A program made the position numbers and the translations under genes. Below the pieces are notes generated by a model. The model searched no databases. It had not been told where the DNA came from and saw only the letters and a program-made list of their open reading frames with translations. From the NCBI GenBank assembly GCA_026120035.1, contig JALRME010000017.1, positions 310,001 through 374,000 on the forward strand: a DNA stretch of 64,000 bases. The letters run 5' to 3'. How positions within the stretch are numbered: position 1 is the stretch's first letter; every line of letters begins with the position of its first letter. Below are positions 10,831 through 21,898 of this stretch, one piece after another. The stretch is from Coleophoma eucalyptorum (lineage: Eukaryota; Ascomycota; Leotiomycetes; Helotiales; Dermateaceae).

Positions 10831-13412
10831 GTTGAGAGTGTTTCCTGAAGCATTCGACGAAGCGTATGCTAAAAGTAAATATTGAAGACGACGCTTTTAC
10901 TCCAACACTGTGAGGTTGGAGAAAGCAAAATCTTCTGATCTTGAGGCGTGATGGTGGCTTTAAGGACCAGAACAACTCATGGCGGTAGTGGCGTATAGTC
11001 TAGCTGATATGATTGATACTGAGAGTCTGAGACACTGGAGGGGGGGACTGGAGCTTGTTTCCTTCCCCGGCTGGTTCCTGCAAGAACTTCGGCAGGATCT
11101 AATATCATGCAGGGACTATTTGGTAAGTAGGGTAGGCCCAAAACGAGGTTCCCTGAACACCTTGGTGTTATCTGTGAGAATGAAGGTACAGTATGAGATG
11201 TGCCCCGATAACAACCTACATTATCTGGGTGGGGGGGGGGGAGAGGGGGCGATCATTGTGTGGAACGCAGAAGCTACCCGAAGTCCCACCACAGTAACAG
11301 AAGACCTAGAAAAATGGGTATATGTTGTAGCTGTCAAAACAAGTAGAACTTATACGACCAAGAGGCCTGGAGGATTCTATTCAGGTCGTCCTGAGATCGA
11401 AGCATCGATTGCTGAGTTCAGGAAGCAGCCGGGAGAGCTACAGCCAGCATGTTCGTGCCAAAGTATAGATCCAGCCAGTCTAATCAAGAAGCGAGTTAAA
11501 ACTGGGAGCTCTTACACCATCGGTCAGTCTTTTGAATCAAAGAACTATAGGTCTGATCCAATAGGGAACATCTATGGCAACCATAATTTCATCTTATTGA
11601 ACTAAGAAGCTGCGATACCCGAAAGTCAAAGAAAACAAGAACCGGCTGCTGAACGAAATAACGCAATATCATGGCCTGCCCTCGTCCTCAAATCAGAAGC
11701 ATTGGCCCTCTTGAAATGCCATCCCGAATTCACCTCCTCATCCCTATAGATACATATGCCGCGACACTTGCCACCGGATCGTGCTGCGGAAGAGGTCGGT
11801 GCTGAAGCAGTACAGGGACAAGGAGCAGAACAATAACCTGTTGAATAAGGTTCCAAGCTCTTGCAGATTGACTCGTGGATCTTTGAGTTCATCCTCCTTT
11901 CTAATAATCGCCTCCGACTGGCTGTACGTATTATTAGACTTTCCGACCCGCGTGCTGTCCAATTGTGGTCCAGGAAAATGCCAAGAGAGCGCGACCTTTC
12001 GATTTGTTTTCTGGCTACGTTCAAAGCACGTTGTGTGCCACATAAAGGTGTGATCCCCGTATTACATCTTAACCAAGGATAAAGTCGAGAAGAAGGGCAA
12101 GAAGCGCAAGAAGCGCATGATGTTTGCAAGCAATGGAGGAATGAGGGGTCCAAGCGAGCGAGCTGGAAATGCTTCGCCACTGCAAACCTCGAGAGGTTCC
12201 ATCCTGTAAGCCACCCACCATGCTCAACGCGTCAAATACTATGAACAGGCATCAAACCTCGCTCGCACAGCAGGTTGACGAAGCAAATCTCGGAAGGAGT
12301 TTGAACTTATGATAAAGGCTGTTTGAGATCTCCAGAGCTTTCCGCCTTGGGGGCGGAGACTTGAGATAGGGTTTAGGGTGTGCCGAAGGATTGCACAGCA
12401 CAGAGGCAAGACAAATCCTCCAGCGATCACCTGAATTTACAGGGTGAAAACGTGCCACTCGGTCCTGGACCGAGGCTTTCTGGGTGCGGTGTGCAGTGTG
12501 CATTGGCAATCCTGCCATGACTTAGTATCTACATGAAGTTGTGACAATTCACAAGTGCATGCATATTGGGTATGTCCTGAAATTGGTGGTTGGCAGCACC
12601 ATGTGCTCGCTTAAGCCACCTTCATCCTACAGCTACTCGTACTCGTGACTGCCCTGCATGCTGTTCGGCAAATACTCTACTGGTAGATAACTCAGTATTC
12701 ACCAAGCTCTTTGGGCCTCTAGGTTTCCTCGTTCAGTGGCTTCGAATATCCCAGATAAGGTGGGGTGCAGTAATTTCGGCACAAGACAGAATATATCCAA
12801 CTCCAAACCATTGCGAGGCCTACGGAACAGAATGCTAGGATGTCCACATAGCACATACATCCCTGAGAACCGCTTTCACTCTGCTATCAAGGTGTTGTAT
12901 ACAAATATCTAGCCACCAAAGACAGTACCATAAGTTCTGCTAGATATCTCAAGGTCCACTTGCCACATCCACGACTTTGAACTGTTAAGCATTTATACTA
13001 TCGAAACTTTCATTGCTGCTCACCTACGCCATAATGGGCCGATATGACCAGTAGGCCAACGGAGATAAGGCTCACTGGATCTATAGTATAGGTGCAGGGA
13101 CTCTTTTGCATCCATTATACCTTGCTTGTATGGGAACTTTGTATGGTTGGATGAACTCCGACCGAGGTTTTTAGAAACTCTGTATATTTCTTGCCCTGCG
13201 AAATACCGCCTTTCGGCAAATACTGACTCTCGGCTCTTGTCTCAGACTTGCCGCGGAGCCCTAAGCTGCATGGTATTACACCTTGGTGCCCAAAAGGTGT
13301 TCGGACGGTGCGGAATGACGTTCTAATTCGAGACCTTTGTGCGTAATTTGACATGACTGTCGAAGCTTTTTACATGTCATTAGATCTATAATACAATACA
13401 TATACATCAGCA
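10831..13412. other. Long intergenic region, no supported gene
   Basis: About 2.6 kb between the receptor promoter and the 3' end of the sterol reductase gene. It includes an 11-base G run near 11231-11241. Two longer frames (plus 10979-11605; minus 11626-12180) were examined; neither has a domain, clear composition bias or splice pattern. Parts of the plus strand around 11750-12060 give peptide-like text in shifting frames, which may be a decayed gene. Confidence 0.4.
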
Positions 13413-15155
13413 TCAAGGCTTGGAGTTTGTTTCCACATGCATGTTCTTCCAAGCCGAAGCGCGAGCTGCCACATAATGGCGACTCTGGATTGCCTTTCTG
13501 ATACCATAAAATCCATTGAAAGGCCAGGTGTCCAGGAACTTCTCGCTCAGCGACAACTTCTCGACTGGCTTTCGTGTGTCAACCAAAACCTTCTCGTGGA
13601 CGCTAGGCAGCGAGGTTGCCCTGTACTTTTGTCGCAGATCATCATACCATGACTTGTTATCATACACTTCCCAGAATTCTGCCTCATCGTAATATGTATG
13701 GGCATATAACCATTTCATACCTTTGAGCTCTTTCAGCTTCTGCTCGAGCTCTCGATTCGCTTTGAGCGGGTCGGCATGTCGTGAAGGACCCCAGAGACCA
13801 ATATTCAACATTGGCTTCAAAGTCTTCCCGTCTTGTTCAAGGCCCTTGTAGTTTGGATGGAAAGTTGGCGAAGGGCTCTGTTTGAGTGGACAGAGCCACA
13901 ACGGCCAAATACCGAAGTCTTTATCGCAGTAATCTACAAATTCGGTCGCAGTCTCATACGGGAGCGCTAGGTCTTGAACAATGTAGTTCTTGCTTTGGCC
14001 GCTAGCATGCAAGGCTGTGTACATCATTCGCGTGTGCAGGAAATCGTCCAGCCACCATCTTGTGAATGAGTTGAACGGCATGCCAAAATACTGGAAAGCG
14101 GATGCTCCGACCCAGAACCCGCCCCTGTCATAGCGGAAAAGGTATTCAGCGAGGGGGATGCCTTCCACGACTGGGCTTGCTTTATCGGCAATGGTATCCT
14201 GAACATGCAAATAGAACCATGGATCCTTGGCATCGCTGAACTTTTGTGTCTTAGTGTTTGGAGAAAGTGTATCAGTCAGACGGCCAGTGATAACAGCCCC
14301 ATGCGTCGTAGAGTACATGATGCCATCTACATAGTCAATCTGAGGATCGGAAGTTGCCAGCTCAATCTTCGCGATGGCATCCGGCATGCTTGAAACAGGG
14401 TGATACGTCGTTTCCACATATTTCTTAGCCTTCTGTAATCGCAATTCCACTAGTGTTGTGACTCCAAGTGTACCAACAGCACCAGCCGCGCCGTGGAACA
14501 AATCCGGCTTTTCAGTCGGGGAGCAGTTAACAATCTCTCCATCTGCCAGGACCATCTCTACACGATTGAGTGTTTCATTGAAGAAGCCATGCCTGAATGA
14601 ACTGCTCTCCCCAGAGGTGCCTGCATATCCGCCTCCAGCTGTGATGCCCGGAAACTCCATGACCACAGGAGGGACCAACCCGTATTTCAGGGTTGCCTCA
14701 ACTAGTCTGTCCATTGGTACATTGGGCTCAACCAGTGCCGTCTGGCGCTCAACATCTATTTTCAAGACCCTCGAAAGCCCGCTAGTATCAACAATATTCT
14801 TGTGCTTCCGAGGTCGGGTGCTATTCGTTGAGCCATGGTGTATCCTGAACTTCTCCTTCTTTTCATAAAAGCCCTTCACATCGGCAGATATTTGTTTGAC
14901 AGCCGCATTGTGGGATTCGAGGGCAGGGTCTAGAGTTGCGCTTGTCGAGTAAGCTAAACAAGCTGGGCTCCTTGTTCGGACAGGATATCGCGATGTAGAG
15001 CTATCGAAGCTTGGTCGAGCTGTTAAGGACAATGATCGTCTCGCCGGTAGGTGTGGAAGTGACCTGGCAAACAGACATCTTGAAGATGAGATGGGGTTTC
15101 TTACAAAAGGCCGGAGAGTCGACGTTCTGAAGACGGCTACTGTTCGTGAAACCAT
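13413..15155 (-). CDS. DHCR24-like FAD-linked sterol C24 reductase
   Basis: A single exon of 580 aa. The PCMH-type FAD-binding domain carries the hallmark series GSTNSTRPRKH, DVERQTALVEPNVPMDRL, PGITAGGGYAGTSGESSS and FHGAAGAVGTLG. The C-terminal half (YNKGL/GLWGPS, LYAHTYYDEAEFW, YDDLRQKYRA) matches the Delta(24)-sterol reductase (DHCR24/DWF1) family, which reduces the sterol side-chain double bond with FAD. The first ATG is at 15155; the frame is open further upstream but without ATG. The N-terminus is unusual: about 60 residues rich in Arg, Ser and Leu with almost no acidic residues (MVSRTVAVFRTSTLRPF onward), like a mitochondrial presequence rather than the ER anchor of DHCR24. Other FAD-linked oxidases are the main alternative assignment. 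Confidence 0.85.
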   Translation of the reverse strand: MVSRTVAVFRTSTLRPFVRNPISSSRCLFARSLPHLPARRSLSLTARPSFDSSTSRYPVRTRSPACLAYSTSATLDPALESHNAAVKQISADVKGFYEKKEKFRIHHGSTNSTRPRKHKNIVDTSGLSRVLKIDVERQTALVEPNVPMDRLVEATLKYGLVPPVVMEFPGITAGGGYAGTSGESSSFRHGFFNETLNRVEMVLADGEIVNCSPTEKPDLFHGAAGAVGTLGVTTLVELRLQKAKKYVETTYHPVSSMPDAIAKIELATSDPQIDYVDGIMYSTTHGAVITGRLTDTLSPNTKTQKFSDAKDPWFYLHVQDTIADKASPVVEGIPLAEYLFRYDRGGFWVGASAFQYFGMPFNSFTRWWLDDFLHTRMMYTALHASGQSKNYIVQDLALPYETATEFVDYCDKDFGIWPLWLCPLKQSPSPTFHPNYKGLEQDGKTLKPMLNIGLWGPSRHADPLKANRELEQKLKELKGMKWLYAHTYYDEAEFWEVYDNKSWYDDLRQKYRATSLPSVHEKVLVDTRKPVEKLSLSEKFLDTWPFNGFYGIRKAIQSRHYVAARASAWKNMHVETNSKP

Positions 15156-16405
15156 TTCGTCGCTCGCACAAGGAGACACGGGTCGCGCCTTCAAAATTTA
15201 TTACTGAGATGCTGGATTAAGGTTTGCGATGCCGCTCGCTTATGTCAGGGGCGTGCTCGCTTCTGCCACTCGGGGCTTTCTTTCTCAGGTACGCCTTTAC
15301 TCAAAAGGCGAAGAGCCAGTTAATTAAATGGAGTGTTATTCAAAGATACTCACAACTCATGTGCATCACCATATATTCTTTCAATAATCTATACTTTGCG
15401 AATAGGATTGAGCTATGTTTAATCCTGTTCTTTGACGTTCTTCCAAGGCTACTTTTACTTACCTCAAGAACGTAATCGCACGTTCTTGTATTCACACAAT
15501 TTCTTTACATCTTCTGCACTTATTACGCACAGTGCCTTGTCTTTAGAAGTGCCTTGTATAGTACAGATATATAAAACATTATCGACTGTTTTGAAAGCCT
15601 GGATGTCGAAACTCGCCATCTGAAACATTCCCCTCCAATTACTTTATAGAATCTTATCAATATGGGAAATACTGAAAGTTAAATAATCATAAAATAGGGG
15701 CTTGCTTTGTACTCCAGGCGTCAATCAAGTACTTAAGGCAGGAAACCTACAGCCTGTCAATCAAGAACTTTTCAACGTACAAGTGTATTTCAAACTACAT
15801 GTGTTTTTCATTTTCACGTATTTCACAAGCGAATGAGCCATACATGCGAGTGAGCCACTTGAAAATACACTAACATTTAAGATTGTTATACTGTTTTATC
15901 TCGGCAACTTTCCTTCAGAGGCCTATAAAACTTCAAATGTATAATATTTACTTTATATTCTAAGAGAGTCTCAAGTTTAAGGCCTATGTAACATGGTGTG
16001 TTATAAGAAAATAAGGAAAGATAAATGGCAATGATTATATAGACCCTAAATTTTATATCCTAATAACTATAATTATACAAACTAAGGAGTTCAAAAATTG
16101 GTTACAAGTCTATGGAAGAGACTATATGCAGAGCCTTGAGCATTTCCATTAAAATTTACAGAGATAGAAGGATATAAAACCTGTAAATTTTGGTGTCTGT
16201 TCAAATGGCTCACTCGCTTGTGAAATACGGTGCAGAAAATCATGTTTATTGTGTCCACAAAAGAGCAAAAAATTTACCAAGCATTTGGATTTGGGAGAAA
16301 AGATAAAGGATTCATAGATATTATTATTTGGTCATTAATCATAACTCAGGATCCCTTACAAAGAAACGAAAGTATATACAAATATCTCTGTTTTCCAAAC
16401 ATCTT
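15156..16405. other. Reductase promoter and AT-rich spacer
   Basis: The spacer holds the promoter of the minus-strand reductase and the 3' side of the glucosidase gene. From about 15600 it is strongly AT-rich. A near-duplicate AGGCGTCAATCAAGTACTT / GCCTGTCAATCAAGAACTT occurs at 15715-15770, just before the inverted-repeat element described separately. No gene is seen. Confidence 0.5.
15817..16229. mobile_element. MITE-like element with 25-bp terminal inverted repeats
   Basis: 15817-15841 (begins CGTATTTCACAAGCGA) and the reverse complement of 16205-16229 agree at 24 of 25 bases. The 413 bp between the outer ends is AT-rich and has no reading frame, as in non-autonomous miniature inverted-repeat elements. 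Just inside the left repeat a second partial copy occurs (GCGAGTGAGCCACTTGAA, 15846-15863), so the left end carries the motif twice. A convincing target-site duplication was not found, and the parent transposase family is unknown. The element lies about 660 bp upstream of the sterol reductase start. Confidence 0.7.
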
Positions 16406-18871
16406 TTAAACCACAGTCATGCTTCCAGTAAGCTTGATATCTCGGCTGCTGAATCCAACACTGACACCGAAAGCACCAGTGGGAATAATCCAGTCTTGGG
16501 AGACGGTGTCCCAGTAACTGAGATCACGACGCATGAGCTTGAACTCGACCGTCTCGGAAGCGGTCGCGTTCAAAGAGACCTTCTCGAAACCACGGAGTTG
16601 CTTTGGTGGTGTGGATGGCGCGGATGATGGGAGGGTAAGGTATAGTTGTGGTACCTCGGCACCTTCAACACTGCCAGTGTTGGTCAAATTGACGGTCACG
16701 CTGTACAGGTATTCCCAAAGAGCTGGGTTTCCTCCTGGGGCTGTTGCCTCAACAGGTGGGGTTGAGGTAACGGTGGAATTAGCGAGCGAGGTGATGATGA
16801 GATCAGAGACCGAAAAGGTAGTATAGGACAGACCGAAGCCAAACTCATATTGAACAGACATGTTCTGACTGTCGAAGTAGCGGTAGTCAATCTCAAGCTT
16901 CTCAGTGAAGTCTGCATTCCACGCGTATGGGTCGGTGGAGTTAACAGCAGTGATTGGAAGGCCGTTGTAGTCATCGACACTCTTAGCGATAGTGTATGGT
17001 AACTTTGCAGATGGGTTGACATCGCCGTAAAGAATATCAACAATAGCATTTCCAGATTCTTGACCTGGGTAATGGGCTGCGAGGATGGCAGTGACGTTTT
17101 CATGGCTAGCAAATGGGAGGTTGTTGATACCGGACGAGTGAGTGACAACGACGGTGTTGTTACAGTATGCGGCAACACTGGCAACGACCTCGTTACCGTT
17201 CCAGTCTGTATCCAAAGAAGTACGATCAGCACCCTCCTCAGCATAGGTCTTCAAAAAGACAAGGCAGACATCAGGCATAGTTGGGATGAGGAGGTCAGTC
17301 AGATTCGAGGTGGCAATCAAGGTGTTGTTCAAGAATTGCTGGACCAGTGCGCCATCAGCCTTAGCCTTGACCTTGATAGCCTCCAGAGGAGTGGTCAAGT
17401 ACGTGAGGCGACCAGTTCCTGATCCACCTCCAACAGCAATGGTTCCATACTCCCAGTCAACCTGATTATAGTATCCCTGAGTATCCTCACTGGCATCGTT
17501 TCCGAAGACAGCAATGGACTTGGGTGCCTTGAGTGGGAGAGCGTTGTCGACGTTCTTCAAGAGAACAGTAGCTGCAGCACCCAATTTACGGATAAGGATA
17601 TGGTGATCACCGCGGACATCACGGCTGCTGGTGCCGTTCAGGACCCACTCGTCAACATATGTGTCAATGGGCGAGAAGGTGTTGAGAATAGCACTGGATG
17701 GGTCGACGGTTGGGTAGTCTTGGTCCTGGCCCAAAGCAAAATAAGGAGTCATAACTCTGAGAATCATATCATCCAATCGGGTGATATCCAGGCTACCGTT
17801 GTTGACGGCATTGGTGATGTTGCCTCCGAAATAAGATAATGGTTGGTCATACATCCCGTACATACCAACTCCTCCAGGCATATCCATGTCCAGACCACCC
17901 TCGATGGATGAGAGACCAGAGTGGGTTCCTCCCCAGTCAGACATGATATAACCTTGGAAACCGAGTTCCTCCTTGAGCAAGCCATTTTGACTCTTGGAGT
18001 TCTCGCAGGCATATGATCCATTGATTCTGTTGTAACTGCACATCACACTGGCAACTCCAGCCTTTACGGCGTTCGCAAATGGCCACATGTATAATTCGTG
18101 CATGGTTCGGTCATCGAGGTTCGAGGAGACTGACTCTTGGATGACAAGCCCGCTGTCAGTGTAGGTTGGGTTTCTTTGGGTTTCTTGCTCGTAAGCTACC
18201 CAATGCTTTGCGCAAGCTTGTAAACCGTTGCTCTGCATGCCAATGATGGTCTCTTCCATTGCAACACCAGTAAGATATGGATCGGGTGAGAAACCTTCCC
18301 AATTTCGACCAGCATATGCTGATCTACCAAGGGGGCCAGCAACAGGTCCAAGGGCAACATGAGCTCCCTTGGCCTTGAATTCTTCGCCCATGAGCACACC
18401 CCGTTCCTTAATGAGAGCCCTGTCGAAAGATGCAGCCGCAGAAACACCTGCTGGGAACACGCTGGCGTAGTCAACGGCACGGATGGCCAATGGCCCGTCC
18501 TGAAGACACAGTCCTGAGAAACCCAAACGAGGGATCGCAGCAATGTTGCCAACGCATGGTCCAGGTGTACCGGTGACTAACCATGCCTTCTCAGTGACGT
18601 TGAGCTCAGCAAGGAATGCCTTTGCCTTGATCAAACCAGCCTCCCATCCAAGACCAGTGGTATTTGCTACAAAAGTTAGTTTGAATCCGCAAGAAATATG
18701 CTTCCAAAAAAGGGCCTCCGAACTAATGGGGGGTTTTTGTAGGGGAGACATACGAGAAGGATAGACTGCAGGACTATTTCCATAAGGACCTAAAATTGTG
18801 GTATTGAGAGGTTGGATAACACCAAGTGCAGGCGACAGGAGAGCTGCCAAAGGCAATAAAGCTGAAAGCAT
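16406..18871 (-). CDS. Secreted GH3 beta-glucosidase
   Basis: Two exons: 18754-18871 and 16406-18666, with an 87-bp intron (18667-18753, GTATGT...CTAAC...TAG) that keeps the frame open; the spliced product is 792 aa. A signal peptide is visible (MLSALLPLAALLSPALG). The family-3 (alpha/beta)8 and alpha/beta sandwich domains are present, with KHWVAYEQE, the nucleophile Asp in GYIMSDWGGTHS (about residue 283 after splicing), and YAEEGADR, which probably carries the acid/base Glu. A C-terminal fibronectin-III-like domain follows (PQLYLTLP, KQLRGFEKV). Many NxS/T sites fit secretion. The enzyme would release glucose from cello-oligosaccharides or other beta-glucosides outside the cell. Overlapping SYGGRG sites about 400 bp upstream suggest carbon repression. 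Confidence 0.93.
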   Translation of the reverse strand: MLSALLPLAALLSPALGVIQPLNTTILGPYGNSPAVYPSRMSPLQKPPISSEALFWKHISCGFKLTFVANTTGLGWEAGLIKAKAFLAELNVTEKAWLVTGTPGPCVGNIAAIPRLGFSGLCLQDGPLAIRAVDYASVFPAGVSAAASFDRALIKERGVLMGEEFKAKGAHVALGPVAGPLGRSAYAGRNWEGFSPDPYLTGVAMEETIIGMQSNGLQACAKHWVAYEQETQRNPTYTDSGLVIQESVSSNLDDRTMHELYMWPFANAVKAGVASVMCSYNRINGSYACENSKSQNGLLKEELGFQGYIMSDWGGTHSGLSSIEGGLDMDMPGGVGMYGMYDQPLSYFGGNITNAVNNGSLDITRLDDMILRVMTPYFALGQDQDYPTVDPSSAILNTFSPIDTYVDEWVLNGTSSRDVRGDHHILIRKLGAAATVLLKNVDNALPLKAPKSIAVFGNDASEDTQGYYNQVDWEYGTIAVGGGSGTGRLTYLTTPLEAIKVKAKADGALVQQFLNNTLIATSNLTDLLIPTMPDVCLVFLKTYAEEGADRTSLDTDWNGNEVVASVAAYCNNTVVVTHSSGINNLPFASHENVTAILAAHYPGQESGNAIVDILYGDVNPSAKLPYTIAKSVDDYNGLPITAVNSTDPYAWNADFTEKLEIDYRYFDSQNMSVQYEFGFGLSYTTFSVSDLIITSLANSTVTSTPPVEATAPGGNPALWEYLYSVTVNLTNTGSVEGAEVPQLYLTLPSSAPSTPPKQLRGFEKVSLNATASETVEFKLMRRDLSYWDTVSQDWIIPTGAFGVSVGFSSRDIKLTGSMTVV

Positions 18872-18945
18872 CTTGAGAGAGGAAGCTGCCTTGAATTGAA
18901 CTGAGTGCTTTCTACTGACCCTAAATGAAGGGGAAAAGCCTCCCT

Positions 18946-18952
18946 CTTATAC
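18946..18952 (-). promoter_or_regulatory. TATA-like box of the glucosidase gene
   Basis: On the minus strand GTATAAG lies 75-81 bp upstream of the glucosidase ATG, in an otherwise GC-balanced leader. Distance and sequence fit a TATA element with a short 5' leader. Confidence 0.45.
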
Positions 18953-19269
18953 CTCGTACATACCCTGCCGGACTTAATTGCAAGCAAAAAATGACATCGT
19001 CATGGCCGGAACAAGGACTTGGCTGTACAATCGGCAGCGCAATTCCGCGCAGCTGCTGAGAAATTGCTTTTCAAGCATCCTTCTCTGAGCAATAGTCAAG
19101 GGATCAAAACTTGAGCACTTGCTTGACTAGAGAGTCCAAAATTTCGTACCACAAACATTCGGTCCGGAATTTAGCCGATCGCTTCAGCTTCCTCCTCATC
19201 CCTCTCTCCACACGCAGCAACTGGCTCGAGTGTGGAGGGTTCGGAGTGCAGAACTCTTGGAGGATGGGG

Positions 19270-19280
19270 GCGGGGCGGAG
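19270..19280 (+). promoter_or_regulatory. Overlapping CreA-type (SYGGRG) sites
   Basis: GCGGGGCGGAG contains two overlapping matches to the CreA/Cre1 consensus SYGGRG (GCGGGG and GCGGAG) about 400 bp upstream of the glucosidase gene. Paired sites are the arrangement usually needed for carbon catabolite repression. The consensus is short, so this is suggestive only. Confidence 0.4.
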
Positions 19281-21898
19281 CGGGCTAAGTCTTTAGGGTG
19301 AATCCCAGGAAATGTTTGCGCACCTGACAAGAAACGGGTCTCTTGGGGAATAATCTTGGGGAAGAAAGGCCGAGGAATAGCACCGAGCTTTGTAGTTTTC
19401 AGAAGTTTCCTCGTCGGCCAAGTAAAGTACCTTGTAATTGGTAATCAAGGTGGAGAGCTGCAGGAAATAGACAGAGTAGACCGGCGACTTGATGTCTAGT
19501 TCGTGAGAAAGTTGGCTTGGCCAGTGGACTTTGAACCTTCTCAGTCACTAGAAGGAAGGTCCCGCACACCTGGGTCGAGCTGGTGAGCAAAGATGTCGAA
19601 CAGTCAGCCGGTTACAACATCTGTGCATACTCCAGACTCCATCCACATATCTTGCAAGGCTCTGACAGGACTTGGGATGAGATCTTCAAGCAAAATTTGG
19701 AGTTTACAAGGAGGTGGGACGATCATGGTACATCCCGACTGATATCGAGCCATCATTTCTGGAGGTCTCACCACCAAGGGAAAGGCCAAGGCATGGAGAT
19801 GGCAAGCTAGCAGAGAGGGGTGCATATCCGTAGCCGTTCCTAAAAGGGTTGTACACACGCCATCGCGATCATGTCAAGCGTTGCGTAAGTGGCATGAGAA
19901 TATTCGGAGAATAGCAGGATCCCCTCCCACTCTGGCCACTTGTGGCTGTCAGGCGCTGCTGTTGTGCCGTCAACCATTTAGCGCCAGAATGCTTCGGACA
20001 AGCATCTCGCGGATTGAGAAGCCTCATCGTAATTTGCGACATGGGTATGACAAGGTGAAGAGGATTGCGCCTGCGCGCGTTCATCGGAAGTAAAAGGAAG
20101 AGAAAACGGTGAGAAGACAAGGTTTTCACATATACAATTCGGGGTTAGGCGGAGACTCCACTCCTCCAGAATCTCCACACCTCCAGAAGCCCAGAAGCCC
20201 AGAATCTCCAAGATCCCCGCCGAGCGACCAGGATAAGCGATACCGAGGCTGTCGACCTCCAATCCGTCTCCGTCCTTCCATCCTTCCATCTCGCTTCTTG
20301 CCCGCACTTTGCTTGCCAATTTGCAAATGCTATTCCTGCAATGCTCTAGAGATTTCTTTTTTTTGCTATGAAGGATGCGAGGCCTCTGTAAGTGCTCGAA
20401 GGAAACCAAAATATCCTTCGGCATTAGGTTCTAATCTTCTTTGCATACGAGCTATTGTTTTTCTTTCCGCTACACTTCCTCCGCAATTATCCAAATCCCT
20501 GAAGAGCTGGCCTTATCTTTCCAGTCGGTGGGCGCTGTCATCCCGGCAACCGTCTTCATCTACCGGTGTTCTTCTTGTTTTGTGGCTGGCGGGAGCATCA
20601 CGGACATCAAGCTCATCTTGGCCTTGCGGCGTCGGCAATACATCCTTGACCCGCTTGCGCTGTTGCCCTCGTATGCCTTATAACCATCTTTGTAGCGACG
20701 GGCGGAATTTGCAGCCATCACCCGGTGCCTCTTTCAAGCCTTCAGGCCTCTTTGCGATATGCTGTAGCGAATAAGTCTTCCCCGAGACGGGAGTATTACT
20801 CTGTACGTAAGAGACGTAACCCTCGTTCATCATGTGGGGAATACTTGCATGGGCTCTGCTCTCAAGTTCACTCTCCTGCTTTCCGTTACTTGCATCTTGG
20901 CTGTTGGGCACCTTGGCTGTAGGTCAGCTTGAATGTGAGCCATTGTAAATCGTATGGTGGCTTCACCATGACGATGTAGTACTATGAAGAGGAGTCCACC
21001 ACGCACGGTATGGGGCTCTATCCTAGCCCTGACCTATATTGTTGAGCGGTCTAGCGCAAAAGTGGCCAGTCGCCGACAAACCCCGTTTTTTTTTTTCAAT
21101 ATTCAGCTCCATCGTCTAGTAGCTTGAAAATCTTCTCCCGAGTTGTAATCGGCGGCGACATTTGAATAGATCCCGAAACCTTCTCTGCGGAGGAGACTTT
21201 TGCCGGAACTGGGAAGCTTCCAGTATTCAACTATGGAGCTTGAAAGGGCTGTGAGCTTGGACAACCCAGGCGAAGACAATATTCCAGAATATTGATCTGT
21301 GGTGTTATGTCGTTGGGTTTAAAACGCCAATGCCTCACCTATTACAGAGGGCCGTTCCGAGCGATGAAGTCAGATTCTAAGTTGGGTTCGAATATCGAGG
21401 CTGTCGCTTACCACGAGGAAGTGGCACTTATCTGCCAAGAGGATAGGGCCGATTTGTGAATAAAGAGAGAACATGAGCTGCATGTTGGACCATTGTAAGT
21501 GATACGAACTGCTCAGCTGCCTGAGGCACTACCGCCCTGCTTCACGATTGCACAAAGAGAATAACCAAGAACACCAGTCAATCAAGCAGCATACTCTTTG
21601 GGTACAGGAAGAAGTAACTACCTTGGATCTAGGTAACTGTCATGCTGCGGCTGAGTGACAATACGGAGCCTTCCCAAATCCCCCTTTGCTACTACTATAT
21701 GGCGTAGGTTTCTGACTATTTCTATACTTTCTTACTTGATTCTGCTACAATCTATCACGATTAACACACCAACCTCTAATCTTCCTCCCTTTACCATTAT
21801 TTAACTCAGTCGCTCAACTCTATTCGTCTCTTTTGACAACGTATAACCATCGCAGGAGCAATGATTAACAATCGACTAAATCCACACCACTTTCACCT

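Larger units (their letters stand above)
18872..21898. other. Glucosidase promoter and long gene-free spacer
   Basis: About 3 kb between the glucosidase start and the end of the transporter gene, both on the minus strand. The part next to the glucosidase is its promoter. Elsewhere I see repeated CCAGAAGCCCAGAATCTCC-like tracts at 20165-20215, an 11-base T run near 21086, and several short frames without domains. The longest (20109-20774) has no ATG at its start and no recognisable motif. Confidence 0.45.

Noticed and set aside
10979..11605. 208-codon plus-strand frame
   Set aside because: It starts with ATG but has no domain, includes a G-run translated as poly-Gly, and has no plausible splice context; probably a chance open frame.
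11626..12180. 184-codon minus-strand frame
   Set aside because: Cys/Ser/Arg-rich text with overlapping frames on both strands and no recognisable motif.
20109..20774. 221-codon plus-strand frame in the glucosidase-transporter spacer
   Set aside because: No ATG at its start, low-complexity Pro/Ser text, and splice attempts inside it gave no protein-like product.
21380..21420. tRNA-like T-arm (GGGTTCGAATATC)
   Set aside because: No matching acceptor or anticodon stem could be folded around it.
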